Below, piece after piece: positions 42,212-51,293 of a stretch of 61,973 nt of DNA (within the stretch, counting starts at the first letter, position 1; each line of letters starts with the position of its first letter). A program made the translations under genes and the position numbers. The stretch is from Peptococcaceae bacterium (GTDB lineage Bacteria; Bacillota; Desulfotomaculia; Desulfotomaculales; Pelotomaculaceae). The notes beneath the pieces are model-generated. The model was not told the origin of the DNA and did not search any database. It saw nothing but the letters and a program-made list of their open reading frames with translations. The stretch spans positions 1-61,973 of the forward strand of contig JAAYRI010000025.1 in the NCBI GenBank assembly GCA_012518875.1, read 5' to 3'.

Positions 42212-43096
42212 TCATTCATCTAGAACAGGTGGTTCGCTACCCTGGAATGTTTCTCCCTGGCTACTGCTATGTTCCCCTTTTACTGCTTCGTTTCCATCGC
42301 CGCCAAAGTCAGTGGTGAAGTCATTACCAAACCCATCCATTACTGAACGTGCCCGGTCTGCCAACCCCATGCCGCTTTCCATTGACTGCACTGCCACTGA
42401 GTGCAGACTCTGCTTGATTGTAGGCCAAAGCATGGCAGCCAAAATAGCTGCACCAATGCCATAAGCAAAACCTTTGCGTTGCCCCGACCCCAGCGTTTCC
42501 AACACTCGCTGGAACCAACCGGATCCAACTGTGCCATTGCTGCCCAAAAGCTTTTGTTTAACTTCGTTAATACTAACCCCCTGCCCCCGTGCTTCAGCCA
42601 CAATAGAACGCGCTATATCCCGAATTTGCGGATCGATATTGACACCCGCTCTGTTCTCTATGGCCTGGATAGCATCTAATTCTTTGGCCAGGTCTCTCCT
42701 AATATCTTGCAGTGTCCTATGGCGTTGCTGGATCATCCTGCCTATATTTTGATCAGAGACAATATCGCCATAGCCGTGTAAGTCAGCCATGCGCTGGGCC
42801 TCTCTGGCCCTCATGTCAGCAAGCAATTCTTTTTTTACACTATCGGCGATAGCTTGATCATAGGGATTTATAGGGCTAGCATCAGATATGGCTCCATTTC
42901 CCCGGTTCACCGGCAATTCCCCCTGAAGATCATTTAGAACCTCTCTTTTTATCCGTTCCAAGTCTATCTGTCCAAATTGGTTGTTGGCTTTTTTGCTGTT
43001 ATTATACCTACCTTGCCCCAATGTCTCATTAAAAACAGGATCGGACAGTATTTCTTGCTTGATCGATTCCACTAGTCCCCGATTTGTTTCCTGCAT
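42212..43096 (-). CDS. Uncharacterised protein with repeated amphipathic helices and C-terminal DUF5132-like membrane anchor
   Basis: Repeats ESIKQEILSD, ERIKREVLNDL, DSVKKELLADM, QDIRRDLAKEL; C-term KGFAYGIGAAILAAMLWPTIKQSLHSVAVQSMESGMGLADRARSVM; RBS aaaggaggaatctac before ATG at 43096. Confidence 0.75.
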   Translation of the reverse strand: MQETNRGLVESIKQEILSDPVFNETLGQGRYNNSKKANNQFGQIDLERIKREVLNDLQGELPVNRGNGAISDASPINPYDQAIADSVKKELLADMRAREAQRMADLHGYGDIVSDQNIGRMIQQRHRTLQDIRRDLAKELDAIQAIENRAGVNIDPQIRDIARSIVAEARGQGVSINEVKQKLLGSNGTVGSGWFQRVLETLGSGQRKGFAYGIGAAILAAMLWPTIKQSLHSVAVQSMESGMGLADRARSVMDGFGNDFTTDFGGDGNEAVKGEHSSSQGETFQGSEPPVLDE

Positions 43097-43138
43097 GTAG
43101 ATTCCTCCTTTATAGTTCACCCCTGGACTTTTTTAAAG

Positions 43139-43762
43139 CTAGTCTTTATAGTTGGAGTAAAAACCACTGTCCTGGGACAGCCGCAAATCATTTAAGATAT
43201 CCATTTTTATTCTTTCCGCTTCTGCCCTTGAAACCTGTCCCCTGTTACTGTTACCCGCTTCCTTATTTTTCTTTCGTTGCTGTTTAAAACTATTAGCAGA
43301 CGGCTCTCGCCCCTTTACCCAGGCTTCCCCTTGTGCTTCTAATTCAGCTAACACTTCCTTTTTTATAGACTCTACCAGGAGTGAATTATCCCGTTTGGAT
43401 CTATCCGATATTGTAGCCTGCAGTTCATTTAGTATATCTTTTTTTATTTTTTCTCTTTCCTCCGGGCTAAACCCCTGATCCAGGTTCTCTCCTTTTCCAG
43501 AGCTGAGGGGCAATCCTCTGCCAATTTTCCTTTCAATGAAGCCTTCTACTGATCCCACGCCAACTAAAATATCCTGCCATATAGCCTCAACAAGATCATG
43601 GTAGGCTTGCCTGGTAGATTTTCGGCTATAAGAACGGCCGGCATAAAATAGATTATCTCTGTACCTATCATCCCCAGATATTTGAGCGTTCCTAAGCTGT
43701 AGGTCGGCCAGAATTTGCTGTTTAACACTTTCGGTTAATGCTTTTCTTGTTTCTAAGTTCAT
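43139..43762 (-). CDS. Uncharacterised protein with repeated amphipathic SIKKEVLAEL helices
   Basis: ESVKQQILADLQ, EKIKKDILNELQ, ESIKKEVLAELE, ERIKMDILNDLR; RBS aggaggaatccta before MNLETRK. Confidence 0.75.
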   Translation of the reverse strand: MNLETRKALTESVKQQILADLQLRNAQISGDDRYRDNLFYAGRSYSRKSTRQAYHDLVEAIWQDILVGVGSVEGFIERKIGRGLPLSSGKGENLDQGFSPEEREKIKKDILNELQATISDRSKRDNSLLVESIKKEVLAELEAQGEAWVKGREPSANSFKQQRKKNKEAGNSNRGQVSRAEAERIKMDILNDLRLSQDSGFYSNYKD

Positions 43763-43839
43763 TAGGATTCCTCCTATTGATATTTTTAGCAAGGGCAGCC
43801 CTACCAATTTCAATTAGTTTTCATGAAACACCCTTCGTC

Positions 43840-44274
43840 TCATCTGCCTCCAGGGTTGTTTTTTTCCCCTACCTTACTGGGATAATAAGACTCCTTCTGG
43901 AGACTTTTAAATCTTGCTTCAGCCACAATATCCTCAATTTCCTCACTGGCACGGGACAGAACTAGCCGGGCTTTATCCGTCAACATCATGCCGTTTTCTG
44001 TTAACAGTAGCGCTAGCGAGCGAAGGCTTTGTCTGGCAACGGGCCAGAACATACTAATCAGCACTGCAGCACCAATGCCATAGAAGAAGCCCCTATACTG
44101 CCCTTTCCCCGGCAAATTATGCCTATAGGAATCCCTAGCGGGGCCGGCTCTACCCTCCCTGCCCCTGATCGCAGCCAGTTCTCTAAGCAGTTCTCTTCTA
44201 ATGTCCTGTAAAATACGTTGCTGTCCACTTATATTCAAATCCATTGCAGCCATGCATGCCCATTGGTGCACCAC
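43840..44274 (-). CDS. Uncharacterised DUF5132-like membrane protein, paralogous to the C-terminus of 42212..43096
   Basis: LQDIRRELLRELAAIRG...GFFYGIGAAVLISMFWPVARQSLRSLALLLTENGMMLTDKARLVLSRASEEIEDIVAEAR. Confidence 0.7.
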   Translation of the reverse strand: MVHQWACMAAMDLNISGQQRILQDIRRELLRELAAIRGREGRAGPARDSYRHNLPGKGQYRGFFYGIGAAVLISMFWPVARQSLRSLALLLTENGMMLTDKARLVLSRASEEIEDIVAEARFKSLQKESYYPSKVGEKNNPGGR

Positions 44275-44507
44275 ATGGCCCTACCCCCTTTTCTGTCAGT
44301 AGTCCCTTTTAACAAAAGAGCCGCACAAGGTCCTTTGACCCCATCAGATCTTTTTCCAGGCCTATATTTTCCCCCTTTTGGGCATAGTGTTGCCTGCATT
44401 TCCTGAAATATGCAGTCCAGGATAATAAATAAATCCCTGGGTAGCATTTCCCCACATTCATTTTTCCATGCTGCTAAATACGCATAAAATAATGTAGCAG
44501 ATGGCAT
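44235..44507 (-). CDS. Hypothetical 90-aa protein
   Basis: MPSATLFYAYLAAWKNECGEMLPRDLFIILDCIFQEMQATLCPKGGKYRPGKRSDGVKGPCAALLLKGTTDRKGGRAMWCTNGHAWLQWI fills the gap before the divergent DUF421 gene; overlaps next ORF. Confidence 0.4.
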   Translation of the reverse strand: MPSATLFYAYLAAWKNECGEMLPRDLFIILDCIFQEMQATLCPKGGKYRPGKRSDGVKGPCAALLLKGTTDRKGGRAMWCTNGHAWLQWI

Positions 44508-44538
44508 AAATACAATGAATAGAAGGGGGGTATATAAT

Positions 44539-45213
44539 TTGTTGGGTATTGCAGGACGTTCAGCAATAGCCTTTCTTTGTGCTCTAACCCTGCTGCGTCT
44601 CGCGGGACGTAAGTCCATTTCACAGCTAAATTTCCTTGATTTCCTGCTGGCCAACCTGACCGGCAATATACTTGGCAACTATGTTGTAGGCCCAGCCAAA
44701 GGGGCAAGGGTGTTTGTAGCCCCCGTTGTGTTTATTGCCTCCGGTATTCTCACGGAACTGTTGACACTGAGGAGCCGCCCATTGAGAAAAATCCTCGAGG
44801 GGCAACCTTTAGTGGTGATCAAAAATGGGAAAATAATTAGAAAAAATATGGCCAATACACGCTATGACCTGGCAGAGTTACTAATGGCATTGCGGAAAAA
44901 AGATATTTTTGATCTTGGGGAGGTTGAGTTTGCAGTTCTAGAACCTAATGGTAAGGTCAGTGTGCAAAAAAAATCCCAGTATCGTCCGGTAACCCCAAAG
45001 GATTTCAAACTGTCTACAGGCTATGAAGGTCTTTCCTCTGTGTTGATCAGTGATGGAAAGGTATTGGAAAAAAACATGGAAATGAACGGGCTCACTCATG
45101 ACTGGCTTATGAAAACACTCAACAACAAGGGGGTAAAGGACGTGGCCGGGGTTTTTCTAGCCAGCCTGGCTACTGATGGCTCCCTTTATGTGGATATGAT
45201 GCCCAATAGCTGA
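44539..45213 (+). CDS. DUF421 (YetF-like) membrane protein, copy 1
   Basis: LLRLAGRKSISQLNFLDFLLANLTGNILGNYVVG...GQPLVVIKNGKI; TTG start with RBS aggggggt likelier than ORF-track ATG at 44515. Confidence 0.85.
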   Translation: MLGIAGRSAIAFLCALTLLRLAGRKSISQLNFLDFLLANLTGNILGNYVVGPAKGARVFVAPVVFIASGILTELLTLRSRPLRKILEGQPLVVIKNGKIIRKNMANTRYDLAELLMALRKKDIFDLGEVEFAVLEPNGKVSVQKKSQYRPVTPKDFKLSTGYEGLSSVLISDGKVLEKNMEMNGLTHDWLMKTLNNKGVKDVAGVFLASLATDGSLYVDMMPNS

Positions 45214-45319
45214 TATTTTTGCTTGTTCTAATTTAGGATAGGCCAATAACTGTTTCCCCACAACAAGATGGGCTAATGCCAAGCAGCTTCTCATAACTTT
45301 CATTTAGGTGGTGAATTAG

Positions 45320-46000
45320 ATGTGGAAATTGATGGGCAGATCCCTGGCCACCTTCATTTTTGCTACAATTCTCCTGCGTATGGCGGGCAGAAAGTCACTT
45401 GCTCGACTAAATTATTTTGACTATATCATGGTTAATTTGATGGGTGGGGTTTTAGGCAACTATGTGGTCGGACAGGCCAAAGGACCTATGGTTCTGGCTG
45501 CACCTGCCTTTGTTACAGCCGCGAGCGTTATCTCCGAAAAGGCAGCTGCGAAGAACAGGCAGGTTCGAAATGTCCTACAGGGGCAACCTCTGATAATAAT
45601 ACAAAACGGTAGGGTCATTAGGAGTGCCATGGGCAAAGCAAGATACAACATGGGAGAACTCCTGATGGCACTGCGGGAAAAAGGGGTATTTGATCCTGCC
45701 GAGGTGGAGTTTGCTGTGCTGGAGAATGACGGCAGTCTTGGCGTGCAGAAAAAATCACAGTTAAGGCCGGCTACCCCCTGTGACTTTAAGATGGGGACCC
45801 AGTATGAGGGGATTTCCTCTGTTCTGGTAAGCGATGGGGAAATCTTGGAGAATAACCTGATCAAGAATAACCTTGATCAAGGATGGCTAAATACTGAGCT
45901 CAAAAATAACGGGGTTAAAGACCTATCAGAGGTATTTTTGGCTTCATTAGCAACAGATGGTTCCCTATACGTAGATGTAAGGGCTAGTAAAACCAGGTAA
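45320..46000 (+). CDS. DUF421 (YetF-like) membrane protein, copy 2
   Basis: Same motifs as copy 1 (LRMAGRKSLARLNYFDYIMVNLMGGVLGNYVVGQAKG; FLASLATDGSLYVD). Confidence 0.88.
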   Translation: MWKLMGRSLATFIFATILLRMAGRKSLARLNYFDYIMVNLMGGVLGNYVVGQAKGPMVLAAPAFVTAASVISEKAAAKNRQVRNVLQGQPLIIIQNGRVIRSAMGKARYNMGELLMALREKGVFDPAEVEFAVLENDGSLGVQKKSQLRPATPCDFKMGTQYEGISSVLVSDGEILENNLIKNNLDQGWLNTELKNNGVKDLSEVFLASLATDGSLYVDVRASKTR

Positions 46001-46081
46001 AGTAGAATTGAACATTGTGCAGTTGGGATATATAAAATAGGCTAACAGGCTAAACCTAAACAATTTTCGGAGGAAGATAAA

Positions 46082-46315
46082 ATGAATCATGGTAACCTAT
46101 CTGAGGTCAGGGAAAAAATGTCCCAATCCTTACGCACGATAAAGGAGATAGTAGACCTAACATTGCCCTACCTAAAAAGCACCCAACGAAAAGAAGTAAT
46201 TGGTATGTGGGAGGATTTCCTCGGGGAATTAATCAGGCACATTAAAATAAAGGGCCGTGAAAACAAGTGTAACCTTTTTGCTAATATATCCTTTCATCGT
46301 GTCTGGAACAAATAA
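46082..46315 (+). CDS. Hypothetical 77-aa protein
   Basis: MNHGNLSEVREKMSQSLRTIKEIVDLTLPYLKSTQRKEVIGMWEDFLGELIRHIKIKG...; RBS ggagga. Confidence 0.6.
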   Translation: MNHGNLSEVREKMSQSLRTIKEIVDLTLPYLKSTQRKEVIGMWEDFLGELIRHIKIKGRENKCNLFANISFHRVWNK

Positions 46316-46343
46316 ACTAATGCAACAAAAAGGTAAAGGGAAG

Positions 46344-46370
46344 GGGGATACCCGGCAAAGAGGTATCCCC
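46344..46370. terminator. Hairpin between convergent genes
   Basis: ggggatacc-cggcaaaga-ggtatcccc. Confidence 0.55.
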
Positions 46371-46416
46371 GATTAATATATCTATTAGAAGTATCCCTAA
46401 ACAAAATTAAATACAA

Positions 46417-49400
46417 TCATGCCCCCTGCTTTTGACTGATGCCTGATGATTTGTTAGCCTTTTTGGTGAGAAAGCCCAAACCTCTATCGGCAATAACGCC
46501 AAGTCCCGACCAAACAAGTACCGGCAGCAATTGCTGCAAACTCAGGGGAGCAGTCCTAAGGATGGAACGGATAAAAGGTACATACATGGCCCCGGCAAGT
46601 GAGGCTAGAATAACTCCGCTACCCAATGTCACACCTCTATTTGCTCCCAACCGATTGCTATGCCCATAGTTTCCCCTACAACAATCAGACAGGTGGAAAA
46701 GACGCCCAAGACCCAAAGCAGCCATCGTTTTGGTCCTGGCTAGCTCCAGATTTTCACCCGCAGCCTGGGACCCATGGTAAACGGCAAATGCGCCCAGGCC
46801 CATCGTCAGACCACGGTTGATAATTTTTCTGCCCAACCCCTTGCTAAAAATGCTTTCATTATTCCTACGAGGCATTCTATTTAAAACGCCCTGTACCGGC
46901 TGTTCGTTAGCCAACAGCCAGGAAATGAGCGGATCGCTGGCCAGGTTCACCCAGATAAGCTGCAGGGCATTCAATGGCACGGGTCTCCCCAAAAGTGATG
47001 CTATTAGGATGACAACGCCGTCACCAATATTAGTGGTGGTGAGATAACGCACACATTTACGAATGTTGTCATAGACTGCACGCCCTTCTTTGATTGCTTC
47101 CGGTATCATAGCCATATTATCATTCATCAGGGTTACACCGGCAGCCTCCTTTGTCACCGCCACACTTGAACCCCCCATGGCAATACCCAGATGGGCCTCC
47201 TTGATGGCCGGAATGTCATTAACACCATCACCGATCATAGCCACAACCCTGCCTTGGGCTTTCAGAGCCTTTACCAGCCTTTGCTTGTTTTGGGGGGTAA
47301 TCCTAGCGTAGACCTTCACATCCCCTACTAGACGGGCCAATTCCTTTTCATTCATTTGTTCAATTTCCATACCTGTCAAAGCTTTAGCACCTTCCTGGAC
47401 AATATTCGTTGCCCTCGCTAAGGCCAGAGCAGTGTTCCTGTGGTCGCCAGTGATTAAAACCACATCCACCCCAGCCCGGCGGCATTTTTGCAAAGCCGCC
47501 TTCACTTCTGATCTAGGTGGATCAACAAGCCCAACCAGTCCCGCAAAAACAAGCCCTTCATCCGGATTTTCACTACCTATCAGGGGTTTATAGGCCAGGG
47601 CCAGGACCCGCATTGCCCGGAGGGACATGTCATTTACCTTTAGCAAAATTTCGTTTTTTGCATCTTCTGTTAAAGGCATCAAAATACCATGGCAGGATAG
47701 CCTGCTACACCGTTCAAGTAGAATGTCCGGAGCACCTTTGACAAAGGACCACCTAAATCCATTCCGGCAACGGCATACTACTATCATGCGCAAGGTCTCC
47801 GGATCAAACGGGATTTCTTCTAGTCTAGTAAAACCAGCAGTCAGATCTCCAGGTGGCATCCCAGCTTTCAAGGCCCCTATTAGTAGAGCACATTCTGTGC
47901 TGTCGCCAACCGCCAACCATCCATCAGGGCCTTTTCCTTGCAAAACAGCATTATTACATAAACACGCAATCTGAAAAAGTCTTTCTATAGATTTTTTGTC
48001 GGGTTTATTTTCCAATTCCATACTAGTATTAGCAAGCATGTATTCATTACCATTAAAGACCCAGTGTTGGCCGGGACATAATATCTCTGCCGCAGCCATC
48101 CTGTTTTTTGTTAATGTGCCTGTCTTATCACAACAAATTACTGACGTGCAGCCTAGTGTGTCCACAGTCGGAAAGTGGCGCACTATAACCCTTCGTTTAA
48201 TCATTCTTAAAGCACCACAAGCCATAGCCAGGGTAATAATGGGTGCTAGGCTATCCGGGATGAGTGAAATAGCCAGGCTTGTGGCATTGAGGATAATCTT
48301 GTTTGTGCTGTCACCATGCCAGATGCCGGCCAGGATAGATAGGCTGCTGACAGCTAGCCCGCCAAATACAAAGGTAATTCCTACCTCATCTAAATGTCTG
48401 TATAAAGGGATGGTCCCAGAGCCCTTTATACCAACAATTTTGGCAATGTGCCCCATTTCGGTATGGGGCCCTGTGGCCACAACCAATGCCTTTGCCCTAC
48501 CGCTAAGAATCCCTGTGCCCATGTAAATTGTCCCATTCCGGCCATTTATAGTACCTTTTTTATTTACGGGTACTGATTCACCTGTTAAAGATGCCTCTTC
48601 CACCACCAGCCGGCTGTCTCCAATAATACATGCGTCCGCAGGCACCTGATCGCCGGCCTTTACAATAATAACATCCCCCGGCACCAGGGAACGGGCCGGG
48701 ATATCTTTTTCTTTTCCGTCACGAATGGCAAGAGCTCTGGGAGCAATCATGGACTTGAGCATGCGCAATGAATTCTCAGTACGTTGTTCCTGTAAGGCCG
48801 CCAGCAAGGTATTGGCTAACAGTACCCCGGCACTTACAGCAGCATTACCGTGTTTGCCCAGGATTAGGGAAACCCCGGCCAGGCCAAGCAATACCTTGGA
48901 CATGACATTTTGCAGCTGCTGTCTGAAAAGCTCAGTTAAGGATGCTCTCGGGCATTCAGGCAGGGTATTATAACCACAGGCCACAATTCTGGCAGCAGCC
49001 TCATGGGAGCTTAAACCAGGGATTGGGCTGGATTTACGATAGGTAACATTTGGGGACACCGACGTTTGTATTAGGGTGGTTTTGCTTATGGCTCGTTGAA
49101 CCCCAAGGGGTATCCGGCCATAATTTTCTCTAACCTGGCGCTGGTTTGGCTTAATAAGCCGGGCAGGAACTGTTTTAGCCCGTACTGTCACCTGATAGCT
49201 TGAGGGATCAAGAGTTGCCGCTGCTTCCTCACAAACAACAGGCTGCTTTTCCTCCTGGCCAACTGATAATAACAAACGCCCGGAGTTAAGCAATATGGCC
49301 AGGGTACTAATATTTTGCAGCAATGCCATTGTAAATGGGGAAAGTAGACCTAAAACTCCAAATGATAAACCAATAAGGTTAGCACCCACGCTAACGATAA

Positions 49401-51183
49401 TATTTTGCCTGGCAGTAGAAAGACTTTGCCGGGCCAAAAAAAGTAATAAGGCTACCTGCCGGGAGTCTCCCCCGGTAATGATTATATCCGCTGATTTGAG
49501 GTCCAGGTCATGGGCCCTGGCTAGTGTTATACCAACATCAGCAGCTGATAACGCCAGAGCATCGCTGTCTTTTTCAACAATTAGTGCCAACACCCGCCCC
49601 TGTTTCCTTAATTTGCCAATGATCGCCGCCTTTTCCTGGGGTTTGCATTCCGGCCAGGTTTCTTCTAACTGCAGGCGTGACTTCATAGCATGTGTCTCAT
49701 CCCGAGGTTCTTCGGTCAGCAGTCCAATATATGGAACCCCGGCCCTGTGTATCATAGACACCGTTTTTAGATCGGTGTTGTTTGTTTTTTCCAGTAGTGT
49801 AGACTGGCCAAAGAGAACTGTGTTTACCCGGGCCATATGATCCATATGCCTGCCTGCCTTCACTAGTATGCCCCTTCCGGCTGCTGCGCCGGCGCCGGTC
49901 CCAAAGGCCATAGAGGAGGCCAGTCCGGCGGCCCCTGGTGTACCAACAACAAGTGTGGCCACAGCCAGCTTGACATCCCGGGTAACAAGAAATACACATG
50001 AAGAGACTATAAGAGAAAGGTAGGACAACCTGTTCATCAGGCGCACTGTTTGGATACTATGGGAAGAATAGGACCTGTCTTTCCCCTCTAATAGTTGTAT
50101 CTTGCGGCTTATATGTGTGTCCCGGCCTACCTTTTCCGCCCTAATATGCAGCTCTCCCTGCATCAGCAAACAACCGGCATAGACAGTATGCCCTTCCCCG
50201 GCAACAATCGGAGAGGGCCCCATAACAGGGCACATGCTGACTAGGGCCGTTCCCTGAACAACCGACCCATCAACAGGAATCCTTTCTCCCCTCTTAACTA
50301 TGATCTGGGAACCGGGGGAAATCTGGGTGCCGGGTATAATAATCTCCCCAGTGGATGTTTTTATTCTGGCAATAGGCTGCTTGCCTTGCAGCATCACCCT
50401 AACTCTATCCCGGGCATGTTCCTGAGCCAAAGTGCGCAGCAGGGTGCTTAGATAGGTCAGCCAGAGGATGAATAGCCCCAGGCGGCTTTCTTGAATGGTC
50501 AAGGCGGCAACTGAGGCTATGCCGGCTAGAAACTCACTGGTTAGGCGGCCCTTTTTCCAAAGGTGATCAAAGGCCGTTCTAAAGATAGGATAACCGGACA
50601 TAATAGTCAAAACGTTTTCGAAACCTAACAACCTGTTAGCGCCGGCACCCTTTCTTGGGAAATTCATTCCAGGCTTAAAAAGCACATAAACCAAAAAAAG
50701 CCCGGACACAACGGTCATAAAAAATTGGCGCGCCAGGGGCAAACGCTCCAACTCATAAAGATGCATTTCACCATCATCTTTTTTATTTCCCTTTTCCTTT
50801 TTCTTTGCTGGGACAGGTTGAAGCTTTTTGATGGCCATAATTTTTTTGATTTGCTCCTTGACCTGAACCCATGAAAGGATATCCGGCGCATAAACAACGA
50901 GTAACCGGCCAGAGACAAAACTCGCCTGGGAGTGAACAATTCCCCGCATTTGCCCCAGGCACCCTTCCAAAAATGATGCCAAAACCGGATTGTTATTGAG
51001 TCCCTGTAGTTCCACCCGCACTCTTCCCGGAAGAAAGTGTATCACCTTCAAGACAGTTCCCCCATAAAAATATGCCTCTTGACTGGGCCTGAATAACAAA
51101 GGCCATAACGTTGCTAGTATAACCTTCACCTCGCAGTTCATGCACAATAGTTCCCTTTTCATGCCCGGGCAATAACCATTCAA
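46417..51183 (-). CDS. Giant fused P-type ATPase: HMA_2-like domain + degenerate P1B-like ATPase + active P2-like cation ATPase (CtpI-like architecture)
   Basis: HFLPGRVRVEL; degenerate VLFGQSTLLE in place of DKTGTLT; second half [48 protein letters not shown]. Confidence 0.9.
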   Translation of the reverse strand: MNGYCPGMKRELLCMNCEVKVILATLWPLLFRPSQEAYFYGGTVLKVIHFLPGRVRVELQGLNNNPVLASFLEGCLGQMRGIVHSQASFVSGRLLVVYAPDILSWVQVKEQIKKIMAIKKLQPVPAKKKEKGNKKDDGEMHLYELERLPLARQFFMTVVSGLFLVYVLFKPGMNFPRKGAGANRLLGFENVLTIMSGYPIFRTAFDHLWKKGRLTSEFLAGIASVAALTIQESRLGLFILWLTYLSTLLRTLAQEHARDRVRVMLQGKQPIARIKTSTGEIIIPGTQISPGSQIIVKRGERIPVDGSVVQGTALVSMCPVMGPSPIVAGEGHTVYAGCLLMQGELHIRAEKVGRDTHISRKIQLLEGKDRSYSSHSIQTVRLMNRLSYLSLIVSSCVFLVTRDVKLAVATLVVGTPGAAGLASSMAFGTGAGAAAGRGILVKAGRHMDHMARVNTVLFGQSTLLEKTNNTDLKTVSMIHRAGVPYIGLLTEEPRDETHAMKSRLQLEETWPECKPQEKAAIIGKLRKQGRVLALIVEKDSDALALSAADVGITLARAHDLDLKSADIIITGGDSRQVALLLFLARQSLSTARQNIIVSVGANLIGLSFGVLGLLSPFTMALLQNISTLAILLNSGRLLLSVGQEEKQPVVCEEAAATLDPSSYQVTVRAKTVPARLIKPNQRQVRENYGRIPLGVQRAISKTTLIQTSVSPNVTYRKSSPIPGLSSHEAAARIVACGYNTLPECPRASLTELFRQQLQNVMSKVLLGLAGVSLILGKHGNAAVSAGVLLANTLLAALQEQRTENSLRMLKSMIAPRALAIRDGKEKDIPARSLVPGDVIIVKAGDQVPADACIIGDSRLVVEEASLTGESVPVNKKGTINGRNGTIYMGTGILSGRAKALVVATGPHTEMGHIAKIVGIKGSGTIPLYRHLDEVGITFVFGGLAVSSLSILAGIWHGDSTNKIILNATSLAISLIPDSLAPIITLAMACGALRMIKRRVIVRHFPTVDTLGCTSVICCDKTGTLTKNRMAAAEILCPGQHWVFNGNEYMLANTSMELENKPDKKSIERLFQIACLCNNAVLQGKGPDGWLAVGDSTECALLIGALKAGMPPGDLTAGFTRLEEIPFDPETLRMIVVCRCRNGFRWSFVKGAPDILLERCSRLSCHGILMPLTEDAKNEILLKVNDMSLRAMRVLALAYKPLIGSENPDEGLVFAGLVGLVDPPRSEVKAALQKCRRAGVDVVLITGDHRNTALALARATNIVQEGAKALTGMEIEQMNEKELARLVGDVKVYARITPQNKQRLVKALKAQGRVVAMIGDGVNDIPAIKEAHLGIAMGGSSVAVTKEAAGVTLMNDNMAMIPEAIKEGRAVYDNIRKCVRYLTTTNIGDGVVILIASLLGRPVPLNALQLIWVNLASDPLISWLLANEQPVQGVLNRMPRRNNESIFSKGLGRKIINRGLTMGLGAFAVYHGSQAAGENLELARTKTMAALGLGRLFHLSDCCRGNYGHSNRLGANRGVTLGSGVILASLAGAMYVPFIRSILRTAPLSLQQLLPVLVWSGLGVIADRGLGFLTKKANKSSGISQKQGA

Positions 51184-51293
51184 AATGTTGGATTTGTTTG
51201 TATTTCTATCACTTCAATCAATTTCCACTCCAAAAATGCGCATAGAAATCCACATTCCCTGGACAAAATAAACGTGTTAAAAGGGGGATTGTC

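Noticed and set aside
43139-43762. SIKKEVLAEL repeats as bacterial-microcompartment encapsulation peptides
   Set aside because: Motif resembles such peptides, but there are no shell proteins or signature enzymes in the window, so only a generic docking-helix idea is kept.
49295-49840. 181-aa and other plus-strand ORFs within the giant ATPase
   Set aside because: Antisense shadow ORFs; the minus-strand ATPase is clearly the coding strand.
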